DNA of 64,000 nt, taken from NCBI GenBank assembly GCA_002700095.1, contig PACL01000009.1, forward strand, positions 45,367 to 109,366. Direction: 5' to 3'. The notes below the pieces were generated by a model. The model saw nothing but the letters and a program-made list of their open reading frames with translations. It was not told the origin of the DNA and ran no database searches. Position numbers and translations under genes: made by a program. Positions 33,702 to 43,085 of the stretch are shown here, piece by piece. Position 1 is the first letter of the stretch. Each line of letters starts with the position of its first letter. Source of the stretch: Fulvimarina sp. Lineage in GTDB: Bacteria; Pseudomonadota; Alphaproteobacteria; Rhizobiales; Rhizobiaceae.

Positions 33702-33746
33702 GCATGATCTTTTCCGAAAACCGGTTCCCACTTTTCCAGATCATGC
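33702..33746. repeat. Palindromic intergenic repeat (GCATGATCT type)
   Basis: GCATGATCT at 33702-33710 and its exact inverse AGATCATGC at 33738-33746 enclose TTTCCGAAAACCGGTTCCC. This sequence type (GCATGATC...CCGGTTCCCACTTTTC) is a widespread short repeat in Rhizobiales intergenic DNA as I recall it. It sits between ugpB and ugpA, close to the ugpA start. Confidence 0.65.
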
Positions 33747-33760
33747 TCTAGGGCCGCGCG

Positions 33761-34642
33761 TTGCAAAAAGCCGTCTTCCCGAACAAGCTGCTGCCCTACC
33801 TGCTGCTCGCGCCGCAGGTGGCGATTACGCTCGTGTTCTTCTATTGGCCGGCCAGCCAGGCGCTCTACCAGTCGATGCTGAAGGAGGATCCCTTCGGGCT
33901 GAAGAGCAAGTTCGTCGGCCTCGCCAACTTCTCCCAGGTGCTGGGCAATCCGGATTACCTCAATTCCGTCCGGGTGACGGTGGTCTTCTCCGTCTCCACG
34001 GCGGTGCTGGCCATGGCCCTCGCCTTGTTCCTCGCGACCGCCGCCGAGAAGGTCGTCCGCGGCAAGGGCTTCTATCGCACGATGCTGATCTGGCCCTATG
34101 CCGTCGCTCCCGCCGTAGCCGGCCTGTTGTGGCTGTTCATGTTCAACCCGTCGATGGGCACCTTCGCCTATCTCCTGCGCAACGCCGGCTACGACTGGAA
34201 CCCGCTGCTCGACGGCGACCAGGCGATGCTGCTCGTCGTGGTGGCGGCCGCCTGGAAGCAGATCAGCTACAACTTCCTGTTCTTCGTCGCCGCGCTCCAG
34301 TCGATCCCGCGCTCGCTTTTGGAGGCTGCCGCCATTGATGGCGCGTCCTCGACCAAGCGCTTCTGGACGATCGTCTTCCCGCTGATCGCGCCGACCACCT
34401 TCTTCCTGCTGGTCGTCAACACCGTCTATGCCTTCTTCGACACCTTCGGCATCATCGACGCGGTCACCGGCGGCGGCCCCGCCCAGGCGACCCAGACGCT
34501 GGTCTACAAGGTCTACAACGACGGCTTCGTCAATCTCGACCTCGGCGGCTCGGCCGCCCAGTCGGTGATCCTGATGGCGATCGTCATCGCCCTGACGGCG
34601 GTCCAGTTCCGTTATGTCGAAAAGCGCGTCCACTATGGTTGA
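33761..34642 (+). CDS. ugpA: sn-Glycerol-3-phosphate ABC transporter permease
   Basis: 293 aa inner-membrane permease with six membrane helices. N-terminal [47 protein letters not shown] is highly characteristic of UgpA. The EAA loop reads [26 protein letters not shown]. The start is a TTG at 33761; no stronger start gives the full N-terminus. Follows ugpB after 246 nt containing a hairpin and a palindromic repeat. Confidence 0.95.
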   Translation: MQKAVFPNKLLPYLLLAPQVAITLVFFYWPASQALYQSMLKEDPFGLKSKFVGLANFSQVLGNPDYLNSVRVTVVFSVSTAVLAMALALFLATAAEKVVRGKGFYRTMLIWPYAVAPAVAGLLWLFMFNPSMGTFAYLLRNAGYDWNPLLDGDQAMLLVVVAAAWKQISYNFLFFVAALQSIPRSLLEAAAIDGASSTKRFWTIVFPLIAPTTFFLLVVNTVYAFFDTFGIIDAVTGGGPAQATQTLVYKVYNDGFVNLDLGGSAAQSVILMAIVIALTAVQFRYVEKRVHYG

Positions 34643-34682
34643 GGCCCAGACCCGCATGATCGAGGCCCATACCCGCATGCTT
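34641..34682 (+). repeat. 21-nt tandem duplication between ugpA and ugpE
   Basis: GAGGCCCAGACCCGCATGATC is followed directly by GAGGCCCATACCCGCATGCTT; 17 of 21 positions agree. It fills nearly all of the gap between the two permease genes. Probably a slippage product; it places extra ATG triplets before the ugpE start. Confidence 0.6.
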
Positions 34683-34696
34683 GAAGTCCTGTCCCG

Positions 34697-35545
34697 ATGA
34701 TCGAGAAGCGCGGCATCGGCCGCCCCATCGCGCACGTCGTCCTGATCCTCGGCGTCCTCGTCGTGGCGTTTCCGATCTACTACACCTTCGTCGCCTCGAC
34801 CCAGTCGCTGGTGACCATCCTGCGCCCGCCCCTGCCGCTGACGCCGGGCGACCAGGCGGTCGCGAACTATTCCGGGGCGATCTTCGGCGGCATCGGCCGG
34901 ATCGGCGGCGTCGGCGTCGGGACCCTCCTGTTCAACACGCTTGTGATGGCGCTCGGCATCGCGCTCGGCAAGATCTTCATCTCGATCCTCTCAGCCTTTG
35001 CCGTCGTGTTCTTCCGCTTCCCGCTGCGGATGGTGTTCTTCTGGCTGATCTTCGTGACGCTGATGCTGCCCGTCGAGGTGCGCATCCTGCCGACCTATAA
35101 GGTGATGGTCGATCTCGGCATGATCGACACCTATGCCGGGCTGATCCTGCCGCTGATCGCCTCGGCGACGGCGACGCTCCTGTTCCGCCAGTTCTTCCTG
35201 ACCATCCCGTCCGAACTCGTCGAGGCGGCGCGCATCGACGGCGCCGGGCCCCTGCGGTTTCTGAAGGACATCCTCCTCCCGCTCTCCAAGACGAACATCG
35301 CGGCGCTGTTCGTCATCCTGTTCATCTACGGATGGACGCAATATCTCTGGCCGCTCCTCGTGACCAACGACAACCAGATGAACACGATCGTCATCGCGCT
35401 GAGGAAGATGGTTTCCTTCGCCGATGCCGACACGCCCTGGAACATGGTGATGGTGACCTCGATCCTCGCCATCCTGCCGCCGGTGCTGGTCGTCGTCGGG
35501 ATGCAGCGTTGGTTCGTGCGCGGCTTGGTCGAATCGGAAAAGTGA
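34697..35545 (+). CDS. ugpE: sn-Glycerol-3-phosphate ABC transporter permease
   Basis: 282 aa, six membrane helices, partner of UgpA. Landmarks: [16 protein letters not shown] near the N-terminus, [74 protein letters not shown] (the EAA loop region) and [14 protein letters not shown]. Ends 1 nt before the ugpC GTG. Confidence 0.95.
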   Translation: MIEKRGIGRPIAHVVLILGVLVVAFPIYYTFVASTQSLVTILRPPLPLTPGDQAVANYSGAIFGGIGRIGGVGVGTLLFNTLVMALGIALGKIFISILSAFAVVFFRFPLRMVFFWLIFVTLMLPVEVRILPTYKVMVDLGMIDTYAGLILPLIASATATLLFRQFFLTIPSELVEAARIDGAGPLRFLKDILLPLSKTNIAALFVILFIYGWTQYLWPLLVTNDNQMNTIVIALRKMVSFADADTPWNMVMVTSILAILPPVLVVVGMQRWFVRGLVESEK

Positions 35546-35546
35546 C

Positions 35547-36617
35547 GTGGCGAATATCGAACTGACGGACGTGCGGAAGGTCTATGCAGGGGGCGTCGAG
35601 GCGGTGAAGGGCGTCTCTTTGTCCATCGAGGACGGCCAGTTCGTCGTCCTCGTCGGCCCGTCCGGCTGCGGCAAGTCCACGCTCCTGCGCATGGTCGCCG
35701 GCCTCGAGACGATCTCGTCAGGCACGGTCCAGATCGGCGATCGGGTCGTCAACGAGCTGGAGCCGGCGGCCCGCGATATCGCCATGGTGTTCCAGAACTA
35801 CGCGCTCTATCCCCATATGACCGTGCGCGGAAACCTCGAATACGGCCTGAAGAACCGCAAGATGGCCGCCGCCGAGATCGCCCGGCGCGTCGACGAGGCG
35901 GCGACGATGCTGGAGATCGCGCCGCTGCTCGATCGCCGGCCCGGCCAGCTCTCCGGCGGCCAGCGCCAGCGCGTCGCCATGGGCCGGGCGCTGGTGCGCG
36001 AGCCCGCCGCCTTCCTGTTTGACGAGCCCTTGTCCAATCTCGACGCGAAACTGCGCGTCCAGATGCGCGCCGAGATCCGCCGGCTGCAGCGCCGGCTTCG
36101 CACCACCAGCCTTTACGTCACCCACGACCAGTTGGAGGCGATGACGCTCGCCGACACGCTGGTGGTGCTGAATGCCGGCAGGATCGAGCAGGCCGGCTCG
36201 CCGATGGACGTCTACGAGCGCCCTGCCAGCCTGTTCGTCGCGACCTTCATCGGCTCGCCCGCCATGAACCTCCTGCCACTGGGCGCCCGCGGCATTCCCG
36301 GCCTTGCCGCGCCGGACGGCCTTGCAGCTGGCCCCGGTGCCCGCGCCGAAACCCTCGGCGTGCGGCCCGAGCACATGCGGCTTCTCGGTGACGCCAGCAC
36401 CGTCGGGGACGGCGACGCCGTCTTCGATCTCACCGTCTCCGGTGTCGAGGTCGTCGGAGCCGAAAGCTACGTCTACGGCACGCTCCCCGAAAACGGCCCC
36501 GAAGTCGCCGTCCGCGTCGCCGGCTACAGCCATCTGGAACCCGGCACGCCCGTGCGCGCCGCCGCCAGTGCCGCGAGCTTCCACCGCTTCGACCAGGCGA
36601 CCGGCCAGCGCATCTAG
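35547..36617 (+). CDS. ugpC: sn-Glycerol-3-phosphate ABC transporter ATP-binding protein
   Basis: 356 aa ATPase of the MalK/UgpC group. Walker [10 protein letters not shown], signature [19 protein letters not shown], Walker [12 protein letters not shown] and H-loop [14 protein letters not shown], then a TOBE/regulatory domain from about residue 240. GTG start at 35547, one base after the ugpE stop TGA, which implies coupling. Last gene of the operon. Confidence 0.95.
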   Translation: MANIELTDVRKVYAGGVEAVKGVSLSIEDGQFVVLVGPSGCGKSTLLRMVAGLETISSGTVQIGDRVVNELEPAARDIAMVFQNYALYPHMTVRGNLEYGLKNRKMAAAEIARRVDEAATMLEIAPLLDRRPGQLSGGQRQRVAMGRALVREPAAFLFDEPLSNLDAKLRVQMRAEIRRLQRRLRTTSLYVTHDQLEAMTLADTLVVLNAGRIEQAGSPMDVYERPASLFVATFIGSPAMNLLPLGARGIPGLAAPDGLAAGPGARAETLGVRPEHMRLLGDASTVGDGDAVFDLTVSGVEVVGAESYVYGTLPENGPEVAVRVAGYSHLEPGTPVRAAASAASFHRFDQATGQRI

Positions 36618-36798
36618 CGCCGACCGGCGGGACGGCCGGAAGGCGGTCGCGCTTCGCCCCATCTGTTTCGGTGCGATCCGGTCGCAAGACGTCTCGGCGC
36701 GGGGCGAGAACCCGGGTCCTGAATGTCGGGATCATGCTGCCGTTCAGTCGCGGCCTGGCGACCGGTGAAGGTGAGGCGGACTGGCCCCTGGGACCGCA

Positions 36799-36993
36799 TC
36801 AGAAGTCCGCGCATTCCTCGCAGTCGTCGCAGACGGCGACGCCACCGATCACCGTCCCGTCGGCCATGCCGAAGGGGGCCTGGCAGTGGATGCAGACGCC
36901 GACCGGCCGCTGGTCGTAGAAGAACGGCCGCGGCCGCTCGCGCCGCCGCTTGCGGGCCAGCCAGCCCTGCTTCTCGTCCTCGGAAAATGCCAT
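36799..36993 (-). CDS. Small zinc-ribbon-like protein
   Basis: 64 aa, starts MAFSEDEKQGWLARKRRRERPRPFFYD. A basic N-terminal half precedes CIHCQAPFGMADGTVIGGVAVCDDCEEC, that is CxxC-x18-CxxCxxC, suitable for one zinc. No recognised family name. Convergent with ugpC. Could be a nucleic-acid-binding or adaptor protein; function unknown. Confidence 0.65.
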   Translation of the reverse strand: MAFSEDEKQGWLARKRRRERPRPFFYDQRPVGVCIHCQAPFGMADGTVIGGVAVCDDCEECADF

Positions 36994-37423
36994 GCACGGC
37001 CCTCCCCGTTTTCCAGCGCCCGCGAGAGCGGCGCCGGCCCGTTCCCCGCGCAATCGTCGCTGAATTTCAGCGCGGAGCGGGAGGCCGCGAACCGCCGCCT
37101 TCCGCCATATCGCCAGGCGTCATGATGCCCGAGCGGCTTTAACATTTGCTGATTCGGCCCACGTCGATGCGACAGATCCGGGGTGCTTGGCATGCCATCG
37201 GTTGGCGACCACCCGGGCAAAGCCGGCCGCGGACCGCCGGAGATGGTGTGGCTGAGTGCGGATGCGTCGGTGCCATGAGCAGGCCCGAGTTGCCGGCGAC
37301 CTCTCAGGATAGGGCGTCGGCCCTCCCCACGGTCGTCATCCCGGGCTTGACCCGGGATCCATTCCAAATCGTCGGTCGGGCATGCAGCATGATCCCGGCG
37401 GTCGGGGGAGTTGGCGTCCCGCC
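36994..37423. repeat. Gap with a long copy of the CGTCATCCCGGG element
   Basis: The part 37297-37400 matches the element at 17225-17362 beyond the core: CGACCTCTCAGGA, GGCCCTCCCC, then CGTCATCCCGGGCTTGACCC at 37334, and CAAATCGTCGGTCGGGCATG. The rest of the gap has no visible gene. It lies between two minus-strand genes. Confidence 0.65.
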
Positions 37424-38005
37424 TCAGATCAATCCGAGCGTCCAGACGACGATCTCGCCGGAGATCTGGTCGAAGGCCCGGTTCAGCGCCGCCACATAGG
37501 TGTCGTTGCCCGAGCCACCGGTCGGGACGGTCGCCGTGAAGATCTTGGTGCTGCGAACCGTGCCGTTGCGGTCGTTGAGGGCCTTCACCGAGATCTCGAT
37601 GCGCGCCGTCGCAGGTCCCGCCACGTCGATCTCGAAGCGGCGGATTTCCATGACCAGCTGGTAGTCGATGGCGAGGCCCTGCCCCGGCACGCCGACGGCG
37701 CCGATCCGGCCGGTGTTCTCGAAGGCCTGCAGGAGGCGCAGCTGCACCATCCGCGGCAGCCGGTCGCTCCACTGGCTCTGGGCGAGATATTCGACCGCAT
37801 AGGGTGCGGTCTTGACGACGATCTTGTCGTTGTCGAGCGTCTTGATCGCGGTCGGCTCGGGAATGAGGATCTGGGCGCGGGTGGCGCCGCGGACCGAGAC
37901 GCTGGCCGGCGAAGACAATTCGAACGTATCCGGCGGAACCGCCGTGCAGCCGCCGAGCAGCGCCGCCACGAGCGCGGCCAGCAGTGATGTCCTCATGCCA
38001 TTCAT
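37424..38005 (-). CDS. PqiC-like lipoprotein, ABC transport auxiliary component
   Basis: 193 aa. Lipoprotein signal with lipobox LLGGC (Cys near residue 20). The rest fits the ABC_trans_aux/PqiC-type domain: FELSSPASVSVRGATRAQILIPEPTAIKTLDNDKIVV and YLAQSQWSDRLPRMVQLRLLQAFENTGR are its usual beginning. It follows mlaE-mlaF-mlaD on the same strand, so it is probably the outer-membrane-side lipoprotein of this phospholipid transporter, comparable to PqiC with PqiB. Confidence 0.88.
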   Translation of the reverse strand: MNGMRTSLLAALVAALLGGCTAVPPDTFELSSPASVSVRGATRAQILIPEPTAIKTLDNDKIVVKTAPYAVEYLAQSQWSDRLPRMVQLRLLQAFENTGRIGAVGVPGQGLAIDYQLVMEIRRFEIDVAGPATARIEISVKALNDRNGTVRSTKIFTATVPTGGSGNDTYVAALNRAFDQISGEIVVWTLGLI

Positions 38006-38298
38006 CGTCACGCCGTTCCCTCGTGCGTCCCCGCCAGGGCGCCCCCCGCCGCCCTTGCGTCCCGTCGCCAGCCGATCCGGCCTGGCTCCCCGTTGCTTGC
38101 ATCCGCAACCGGGCCTGTCAATCGCGCGGAACCGCGCAGGCCCGGCCGGCGCGGACAAACATTTCCGGCGGCACGCGATTGCCACAAGCCGCCCCACCGG
38201 CCCCGGCGCCCGAACGGGAGCCAGACCTCGCGGGACTGCTGCGGCGCCCGCCGATGGCCGCGGGCGGCCGGACCGGTCACCGCAAGCGAAAGCGCCCC

Positions 38299-40824
38299 TC
38301 AGCGCCGGTTCCGCCCGTCATACTGCTTCACTTCGTCGCCGCCATAGATGATCCGGCTCGGATTGTTGGAGAAGTCGCTGACCGCGTCGTCGATCCGGCC
38401 GACGGTTCGGTTCACCGAGCGCATCAGCGTCTGGAACTCCTGCAGGCCCTGCCCGGAGAAGCGCTGCAGGTTGGCCGAGATCGGCGTCACCTGCTCCTGG
38501 ATCGAGGTGGCGGCGCCCCGCACCGACTGCAGCGCGGCGGAGAGTTCGGCGCCGAGCTTGTTGCCGTCGCCGGCGCCGGCAAAGACGTCGTCGATCGACT
38601 GGATCACGCCGTCGATCTTGCCGGAGGCGCTCCTCAGGCTTTCGCTCGTCGCCTGGACGTTGGCGATGATCGCGTCGATCTCCGGCTGCTTCTCGCCGAT
38701 GCCGGTGGCGACGGTGGCGATCGAATCGGCCGCCTTGGCGACGTTGCCGGTCGCAGCCGAGACGTTCTCGACCGCCTGGTTGACCTTGCCCGGATCGATG
38801 CTGGCGATCAGCGTGTCGACCTGGGCTCTCGTCTCCGAGAATCCCTGCACGGCATTGTCGATGGTCAGCACCGCCGCGTTCACCCGGTCGACGATCGACT
38901 GGATCTCCGGCGTTTTCTCGCGCACCGCGTCGGTGATCTGGCCGACATTGGCGATCGAGCGGTTGATTGTCGCCGTGTCGATGGCATCGACGACGCCCCG
39001 GGCGCTGTCCATGGTGGTGTTCAGCTTCGCCGTGGCCTCGCTGACATTGGCGCTGATCGGTCCGAGCCGTGCCAAGAGCTGGTCGATGTCGTCGACACGC
39101 TGCGCCACCGTGGTGGTGATCGTGTTGACGTTTTGGGCGGTGTTGGCAAAGCCGCTGATCGCCGAGGAGATCGCCTCCTTCTGCTGGTTCACCGTGTCGG
39201 TCACCGAGGCGACGTTGGCTGCGGCCACGGACACCTGATCGAGCGTCGACGAGACCTTGCCCGGATCGACCGCCGCAACGACGCGGTTGGCCGAATCGAG
39301 CGTCTGGTTCAGCGTCGTCGCTGCCTGGCCCACCTGCTCGGACACCGGACCGAGATTGGCGAGCAGCGTGTCGATGTCGCCGGAGCGCTGCGCCACCGTG
39401 GTGGTGATGGTGTTGACGTTCTGGGCGCTGTTGGCAAAGCCGCTGATCGCCGAGGAGATCGCTTCCTTCTGCTGGTTCACCGTGTCGGTCACAGAGGCGA
39501 CGTTGGCGGCCGCCGAGGAGAAGGAGTCGATCGCCGAGGCGACGGTTTCCGGGTCGACCGAGGCAACCAGACGATCGGCGTTCTGCAGCGTCACGTCGAG
39601 GCGGTTGGCGACGCGGTTGGCGGTGTCGGTCAGCGGCGCCAGATTGGCGATCGCCTGGTCGATCTCTTCGCGCCGGTCGGCGACCGTCTTGGTCACGGTC
39701 TCGATGTTGGTCACGGCGTTCGACGCCCCCTCGACGATGCCCTCGATGGCGCCGGACTGCTCGTTGAGCCTCTGGCTGAGCGCCGCGACATTGGTCGCCG
39801 TCTGCGAGACGCCGTCGAGGGTGGTCGAAACCTGCTCGGGATCGACCGCTGCCAGCACCCGGTCGGCGCCTTCGAGCGTCGTGCCGAGCTTCGTCGCGAC
39901 GTCGGTCGCCGTCGTCGCGAAGGGCCCGAGGGCGCTTACGAACTGGTCGATGCCGTCCGAGTTGCGGGTGATCACGTCGCCGATCTGGCCGACGCCGTTC
40001 GCTGCCGACTGCACCGATTCCATGACGGTGTCGATCTTCTCCGACCCGGAGCGGACATTCGCCGTCACCGCCGTCACATTGCCGACGATCTGGCTGATCT
40101 CGGTGGTGTCGATGGCGCCGAGGATCGCCTGCACCTGCGAGATCGTCGCCGGCAGGGCGTCGGCGACGTTGCGGGCGCTGACCGCGAGGCGCGAGATGCT
40201 GTTGACGAATTCGTCAATGTTGTCGGTGTTGCGGGCCAGCGCGGCGGTGAAGGTCTCGACGTTTTCCGACGTCTTGGCGACGTTGGCGATCGTCGTCTGG
40301 ACGCCCGGCCCGGCGCCCTGGACGATGCTCTCGAACTCGCCGAGGATCGCGTTGGCGCGGTCGGCGATGTCCCGGGCGGTGGCGAGAATGTCGGTCACGT
40401 CGGAGGGATTGGCCCGGATCACCGGGGTCACGCCCTGCTCCCGGGCTTCCTGAATGAGGTTGCCGCTGGCCGCATCGCCGCCCTTCAGCTCGACGAAGGC
40501 GTAACCGGTGAGGCCCTGGAAGCCGATATTGGCCTGGGTGTTGTCCTTGATCGGGATCGTCGGGTCGACCATCGTGGTGGCGATGACGACGCCGGGATTG
40601 TTGTTGTCGATGCGCAGCGCCGTGACCTGGCCGACGGGCAGGCCGTTGAACAGCACCTGGCTGCCCTGCTGCAGACCCGTGACCGAGCCCTCGATCCGCA
40701 CCAAGAGCGGCACCCGGTTGTCGCCGCTGGAGGCGAAGACCGTCCAGTAGGTGAAGCCGACGGCGAGCGCCAGGACAACGAGGGTGAAGATGCCGACGCG
40801 GACGTAGTTGGCCTTGGTTTCCAT
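38299..40824 (-). CDS. MlaD/MCE-family protein with very long repetitive helical tail
   Basis: 841 aa, against about 180-330 for classic MlaD and 550 for PqiB. Residues 8-30 are a membrane anchor; about 38-118 are one MCE domain (LLVRIEGSVTGLQQGSQVLFNGLPVGQVTALRI). The remaining 700 residues are Ala/Asn/Val/Thr-rich amphipathic helix with imperfect repeats. Two near-identical copies of a 96-residue unit (ANVASVTDTVNQQKEAISSA) lie 288 nt apart. It likely forms a long periplasmic channel or needle for lipid passage; this is inference from MCE structures. TGATG overlap with mlaF. Confidence 0.88.
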   Translation of the reverse strand: METKANYVRVGIFTLVVLALAVGFTYWTVFASSGDNRVPLLVRIEGSVTGLQQGSQVLFNGLPVGQVTALRIDNNNPGVVIATTMVDPTIPIKDNTQANIGFQGLTGYAFVELKGGDAASGNLIQEAREQGVTPVIRANPSDVTDILATARDIADRANAILGEFESIVQGAGPGVQTTIANVAKTSENVETFTAALARNTDNIDEFVNSISRLAVSARNVADALPATISQVQAILGAIDTTEISQIVGNVTAVTANVRSGSEKIDTVMESVQSAANGVGQIGDVITRNSDGIDQFVSALGPFATTATDVATKLGTTLEGADRVLAAVDPEQVSTTLDGVSQTATNVAALSQRLNEQSGAIEGIVEGASNAVTNIETVTKTVADRREEIDQAIANLAPLTDTANRVANRLDVTLQNADRLVASVDPETVASAIDSFSSAAANVASVTDTVNQQKEAISSAISGFANSAQNVNTITTTVAQRSGDIDTLLANLGPVSEQVGQAATTLNQTLDSANRVVAAVDPGKVSSTLDQVSVAAANVASVTDTVNQQKEAISSAISGFANTAQNVNTITTTVAQRVDDIDQLLARLGPISANVSEATAKLNTTMDSARGVVDAIDTATINRSIANVGQITDAVREKTPEIQSIVDRVNAAVLTIDNAVQGFSETRAQVDTLIASIDPGKVNQAVENVSAATGNVAKAADSIATVATGIGEKQPEIDAIIANVQATSESLRSASGKIDGVIQSIDDVFAGAGDGNKLGAELSAALQSVRGAATSIQEQVTPISANLQRFSGQGLQEFQTLMRSVNRTVGRIDDAVSDFSNNPSRIIYGGDEVKQYDGRNRR
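39103..39517 (-). repeat. 288-nt-spaced duplication inside the MCE gene
   Basis: The stretch at 39103-39230 recurs at 39391-39517 with only a few base differences; both contain TGGCAAAGCCGCTGATCGCC. The spacing of 288 nt equals 96 codons, so the reading frame is kept and the duplication lengthens the helical tail by one full unit. Confidence 0.8.
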
Positions 40825-41732
40825 CAGGCGGCTCCAGCGGATGCGGTCGGCGAAGACGCGGGGCTGTCGGTCGTAACGACCGTGCGTGCGCGCTTGCCGT
40901 GGAAATAGGATTTCACCCAGGGGTGATCGTAGGCGAGCATTTTCGACAGCGGCCCCTCGACCAGCACCTTGCGGTCGCCGAGGACGGCGATCCGGTCGCA
41001 GGCCTGGAACAGGCTGTCGAGATCGTGGGTGACCATGTAGACGCTGAGGCCGAGCGTGTCGCGTAACGTCATGATCAACTGGTCGAAATCGGCGGCGCCG
41101 ATCGGGTCGAGGCCCGACGTCGGCTCGTCGAGGAAGACGATCTCCGGATCGAGCGCCAGCGCCCGGGCCAGCGCCGCGCGCTTGATCATGCCGCCGGAGA
41201 GCTCGGAGGGATACTTGTCGGCCGCGTCCGGCGCGAGGCCGACGAGATCGATCTTCAGCCGGGTCAGCTCCCGCATCAGCTTGGGCGACAGGTCGAGATA
41301 TTCGCGCATCGGCACTTCGATGTTCTCGGCGACCGTCAGCGCCGAGAACAGCGCCCCCTGCTGGAACAGCACCCCCCAGCGGCGCTCGACCGACAGCTTC
41401 TCGCGCTCGCTCGCCTGGTGATAGTCGATCCCGAAGATCTCGATGGTTCCGCCCTGCTTGGGGTTGAGGCCGAGGATGGTCCGCAAGAGCACCGACTTGC
41501 CGGCACCTGATGGCCCGACGAAGCCGAGGATTTCGCCCCGCCGCACGTCGAGCGAGAGGTTCTCGAGGATCTTCTTCGAGCCGAAGGAGACGTTCACGTC
41601 GCGGGCGCGGATGAGCACGTCGTCGTCCGCGACGCCCGGCGCAGCAGTGCCATTCGCGGATGCGCCGGCAGCGGACGCGCCGTTCGGTTCCACCATGTCG
41701 TGCGCCACCGCGTCAGAGTCCGATCGAGGCAT
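40824..41732 (-). CDS. mlaF: MlaF-like ATP-binding protein of a phospholipid ABC transporter
   Basis: 302 aa. After a 45-residue Ala/Gly-rich N-terminus comes a full ABC ATPase: Walker A GPSGAGKSV, Q-loop FQQGALFSALTVAENIEVPMRE, signature LSGGMIKRAALARALALDPEIVFLDEPTSGLDP and H-loop MVTHDLDSLFQACDRIAVL. The LFQQGALF and GGM signature variants are typical of MlaF. Start uncertain between ATG at 41732 (overlapping mlaE) and ATG at 41696 (MVEPNGAS). Energises lipid movement between membranes. Confidence 0.93.
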   Translation of the reverse strand: MPRSDSDAVAHDMVEPNGASAAGASANGTAAPGVADDDVLIRARDVNVSFGSKKILENLSLDVRRGEILGFVGPSGAGKSVLLRTILGLNPKQGGTIEIFGIDYHQASEREKLSVERRWGVLFQQGALFSALTVAENIEVPMREYLDLSPKLMRELTRLKIDLVGLAPDAADKYPSELSGGMIKRAALARALALDPEIVFLDEPTSGLDPIGAADFDQLIMTLRDTLGLSVYMVTHDLDSLFQACDRIAVLGDRKVLVEGPLSKMLAYDHPWVKSYFHGKRARTVVTTDSPASSPTASAGAA

Positions 41733-42900
41733 AGAAGATCGCAAACAGTCCATCCATGACGATGACGAGGAAAATCGCTTTCACCACCGAGGCGGTGACG
41801 TGGAGGCCGAGGCTCTCGGCGCTGCCGCCGACCTTCATGCCCTCGATGGCCCCGACGATGCCGATGACGATCGCCATGAAGGGCGCCTTGATCAGGCCGG
41901 AGAACACGGTGAACAGGTCGACGCTGTTCTGGATGCCCTGGAGAAAGTTGGCATAGGAGATGTCGGAATAGAGCTTCAGCGTCAGCATGCCGCCGAGCAG
42001 CGCCGACAGGTTGGCGAGGACGGTCAGGAGCGGCAGCGCGATGGTCAGGGCGACCAGCCGCGGAAACACCAGGACGCCGATCGGATTGAGCCCGATCACG
42101 TGCAGCGCGTCGATCTCCTCGCGCATCTTCATCGAGCCGAGCTCGGCGGTGATCGCGCTGCCCGAACGGCCGGCGATCATGATCGCCGTCAAAAGCACGC
42201 CGATCTCGCGCAGCACCAGGATGCCGACGAGGTTGACGGCATAGACCTCGCCGCCGAAGCGGCGGAGCTGGAAGGCGCCCTGCTGGGCGATGATGCCGCC
42301 GATGAGGAAGGTGATCAGGACGATGATCGGGATCGCCCGCACGCCCATCTGGTCGAGCTGGTTGAAGATCGCCGCCGGGCGGCTGCGGGTGCGCCCGGTC
42401 AGGCGGTAGCCGGCGCCGTAGATCGCTCCGCCGATGATGTTGAGGCTGGCCACCGCCTCGCCGCGCACCGCATAGACCAGCCCGCCGACACCGCCGAGGA
42501 AGCCGGTCAGCGGGTTGCCGGGCGCGGCGACCGTCTGCGGCGCCTCGCGCTGCATGGCGTCGCGCACGGCGGAAAACAGCGCCTCGTCCCGCGCCGAGAC
42601 GCCCGCCAGTTCGACGTTGCGCCCGTCGCCGCCGAGATCGCGCGACAGCCTCTCGAGCACGTAGGCCCCGGCAGTATCGATGCGTCCGACCTTCGAGCAG
42701 TCGACGATGATCCGGTCGCCGAGCTTCGACTGCGCCGTCTCGGCCAGGAGCGGCTCCATCTCGCCGACGGTGCGGGCCAGCCAGTCGCCGCTGGCCGTCA
42801 GCCGAACGCCGCCATCCTGCTTCTCGCCCTCGAGAGCGGGTTTCACCGCCGATAGGCGACCGCGCGCTCCGGCCTTGTCGGACGTCTCAGCCTCAAGCAT
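41713..42900 (-). CDS. mlaE: MlaE-like permease with N-terminal STAS domain
   Basis: 395 aa. Residues 1-130 form a STAS-like domain (DRIIVDCSKVGRIDTAGAYVLERLSRDLGG), the part that in E. coli is the separate MlaB. The rest is the MlaE permease with about 5-6 helices: LDQMGVRAIPIIVLITFLIGGIIAQQGAFQLRRFG and REIGVLLTAIMIAGRSGSAITAELGSMKMREEIDAL are strongly conserved. ATG at 42900. First gene of the mla operon; such STAS-MlaE fusions are common in alphaproteobacteria. Confidence 0.93.
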   Translation of the reverse strand: MLEAETSDKAGARGRLSAVKPALEGEKQDGGVRLTASGDWLARTVGEMEPLLAETAQSKLGDRIIVDCSKVGRIDTAGAYVLERLSRDLGGDGRNVELAGVSARDEALFSAVRDAMQREAPQTVAAPGNPLTGFLGGVGGLVYAVRGEAVASLNIIGGAIYGAGYRLTGRTRSRPAAIFNQLDQMGVRAIPIIVLITFLIGGIIAQQGAFQLRRFGGEVYAVNLVGILVLREIGVLLTAIMIAGRSGSAITAELGSMKMREEIDALHVIGLNPIGVLVFPRLVALTIALPLLTVLANLSALLGGMLTLKLYSDISYANFLQGIQNSVDLFTVFSGLIKAPFMAIVIGIVGAIEGMKVGGSAESLGLHVTASVVKAIFLVIVMDGLFAIFYASIGL

Positions 42901-43085
42901 GGTCCCTCGATCTGCACCCGGCGCGGTTGCGCCCCGCCCTGCGCCGTTGTGCGGCGCAAGCCCATTTCGCTTCCCAAATTCGCTTCCCAGATTCGCTTGA
43001 TGGCAAAGCAATCACGACCGCCCACTTCACTGGCACAGCGCACCGTGGGAATAAACCGCAGCCGTCCCGTAGGAGATCATTTACC

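Noticed and set aside
37984..40908. 974-codon plus-strand frame opposite the MCE gene
   Set aside because: Antisense shadow of a repetitive gene; its His/Arg/Asp-rich repeats mirror the MCE repeats.
37424..42900. Reading the MCE set as an mce virulence or toluene-tolerance operon
   Set aside because: One permease, one ATPase, one MCE protein and one PqiC-like lipoprotein fit an ordinary Mla/Pqi-type lipid transporter.
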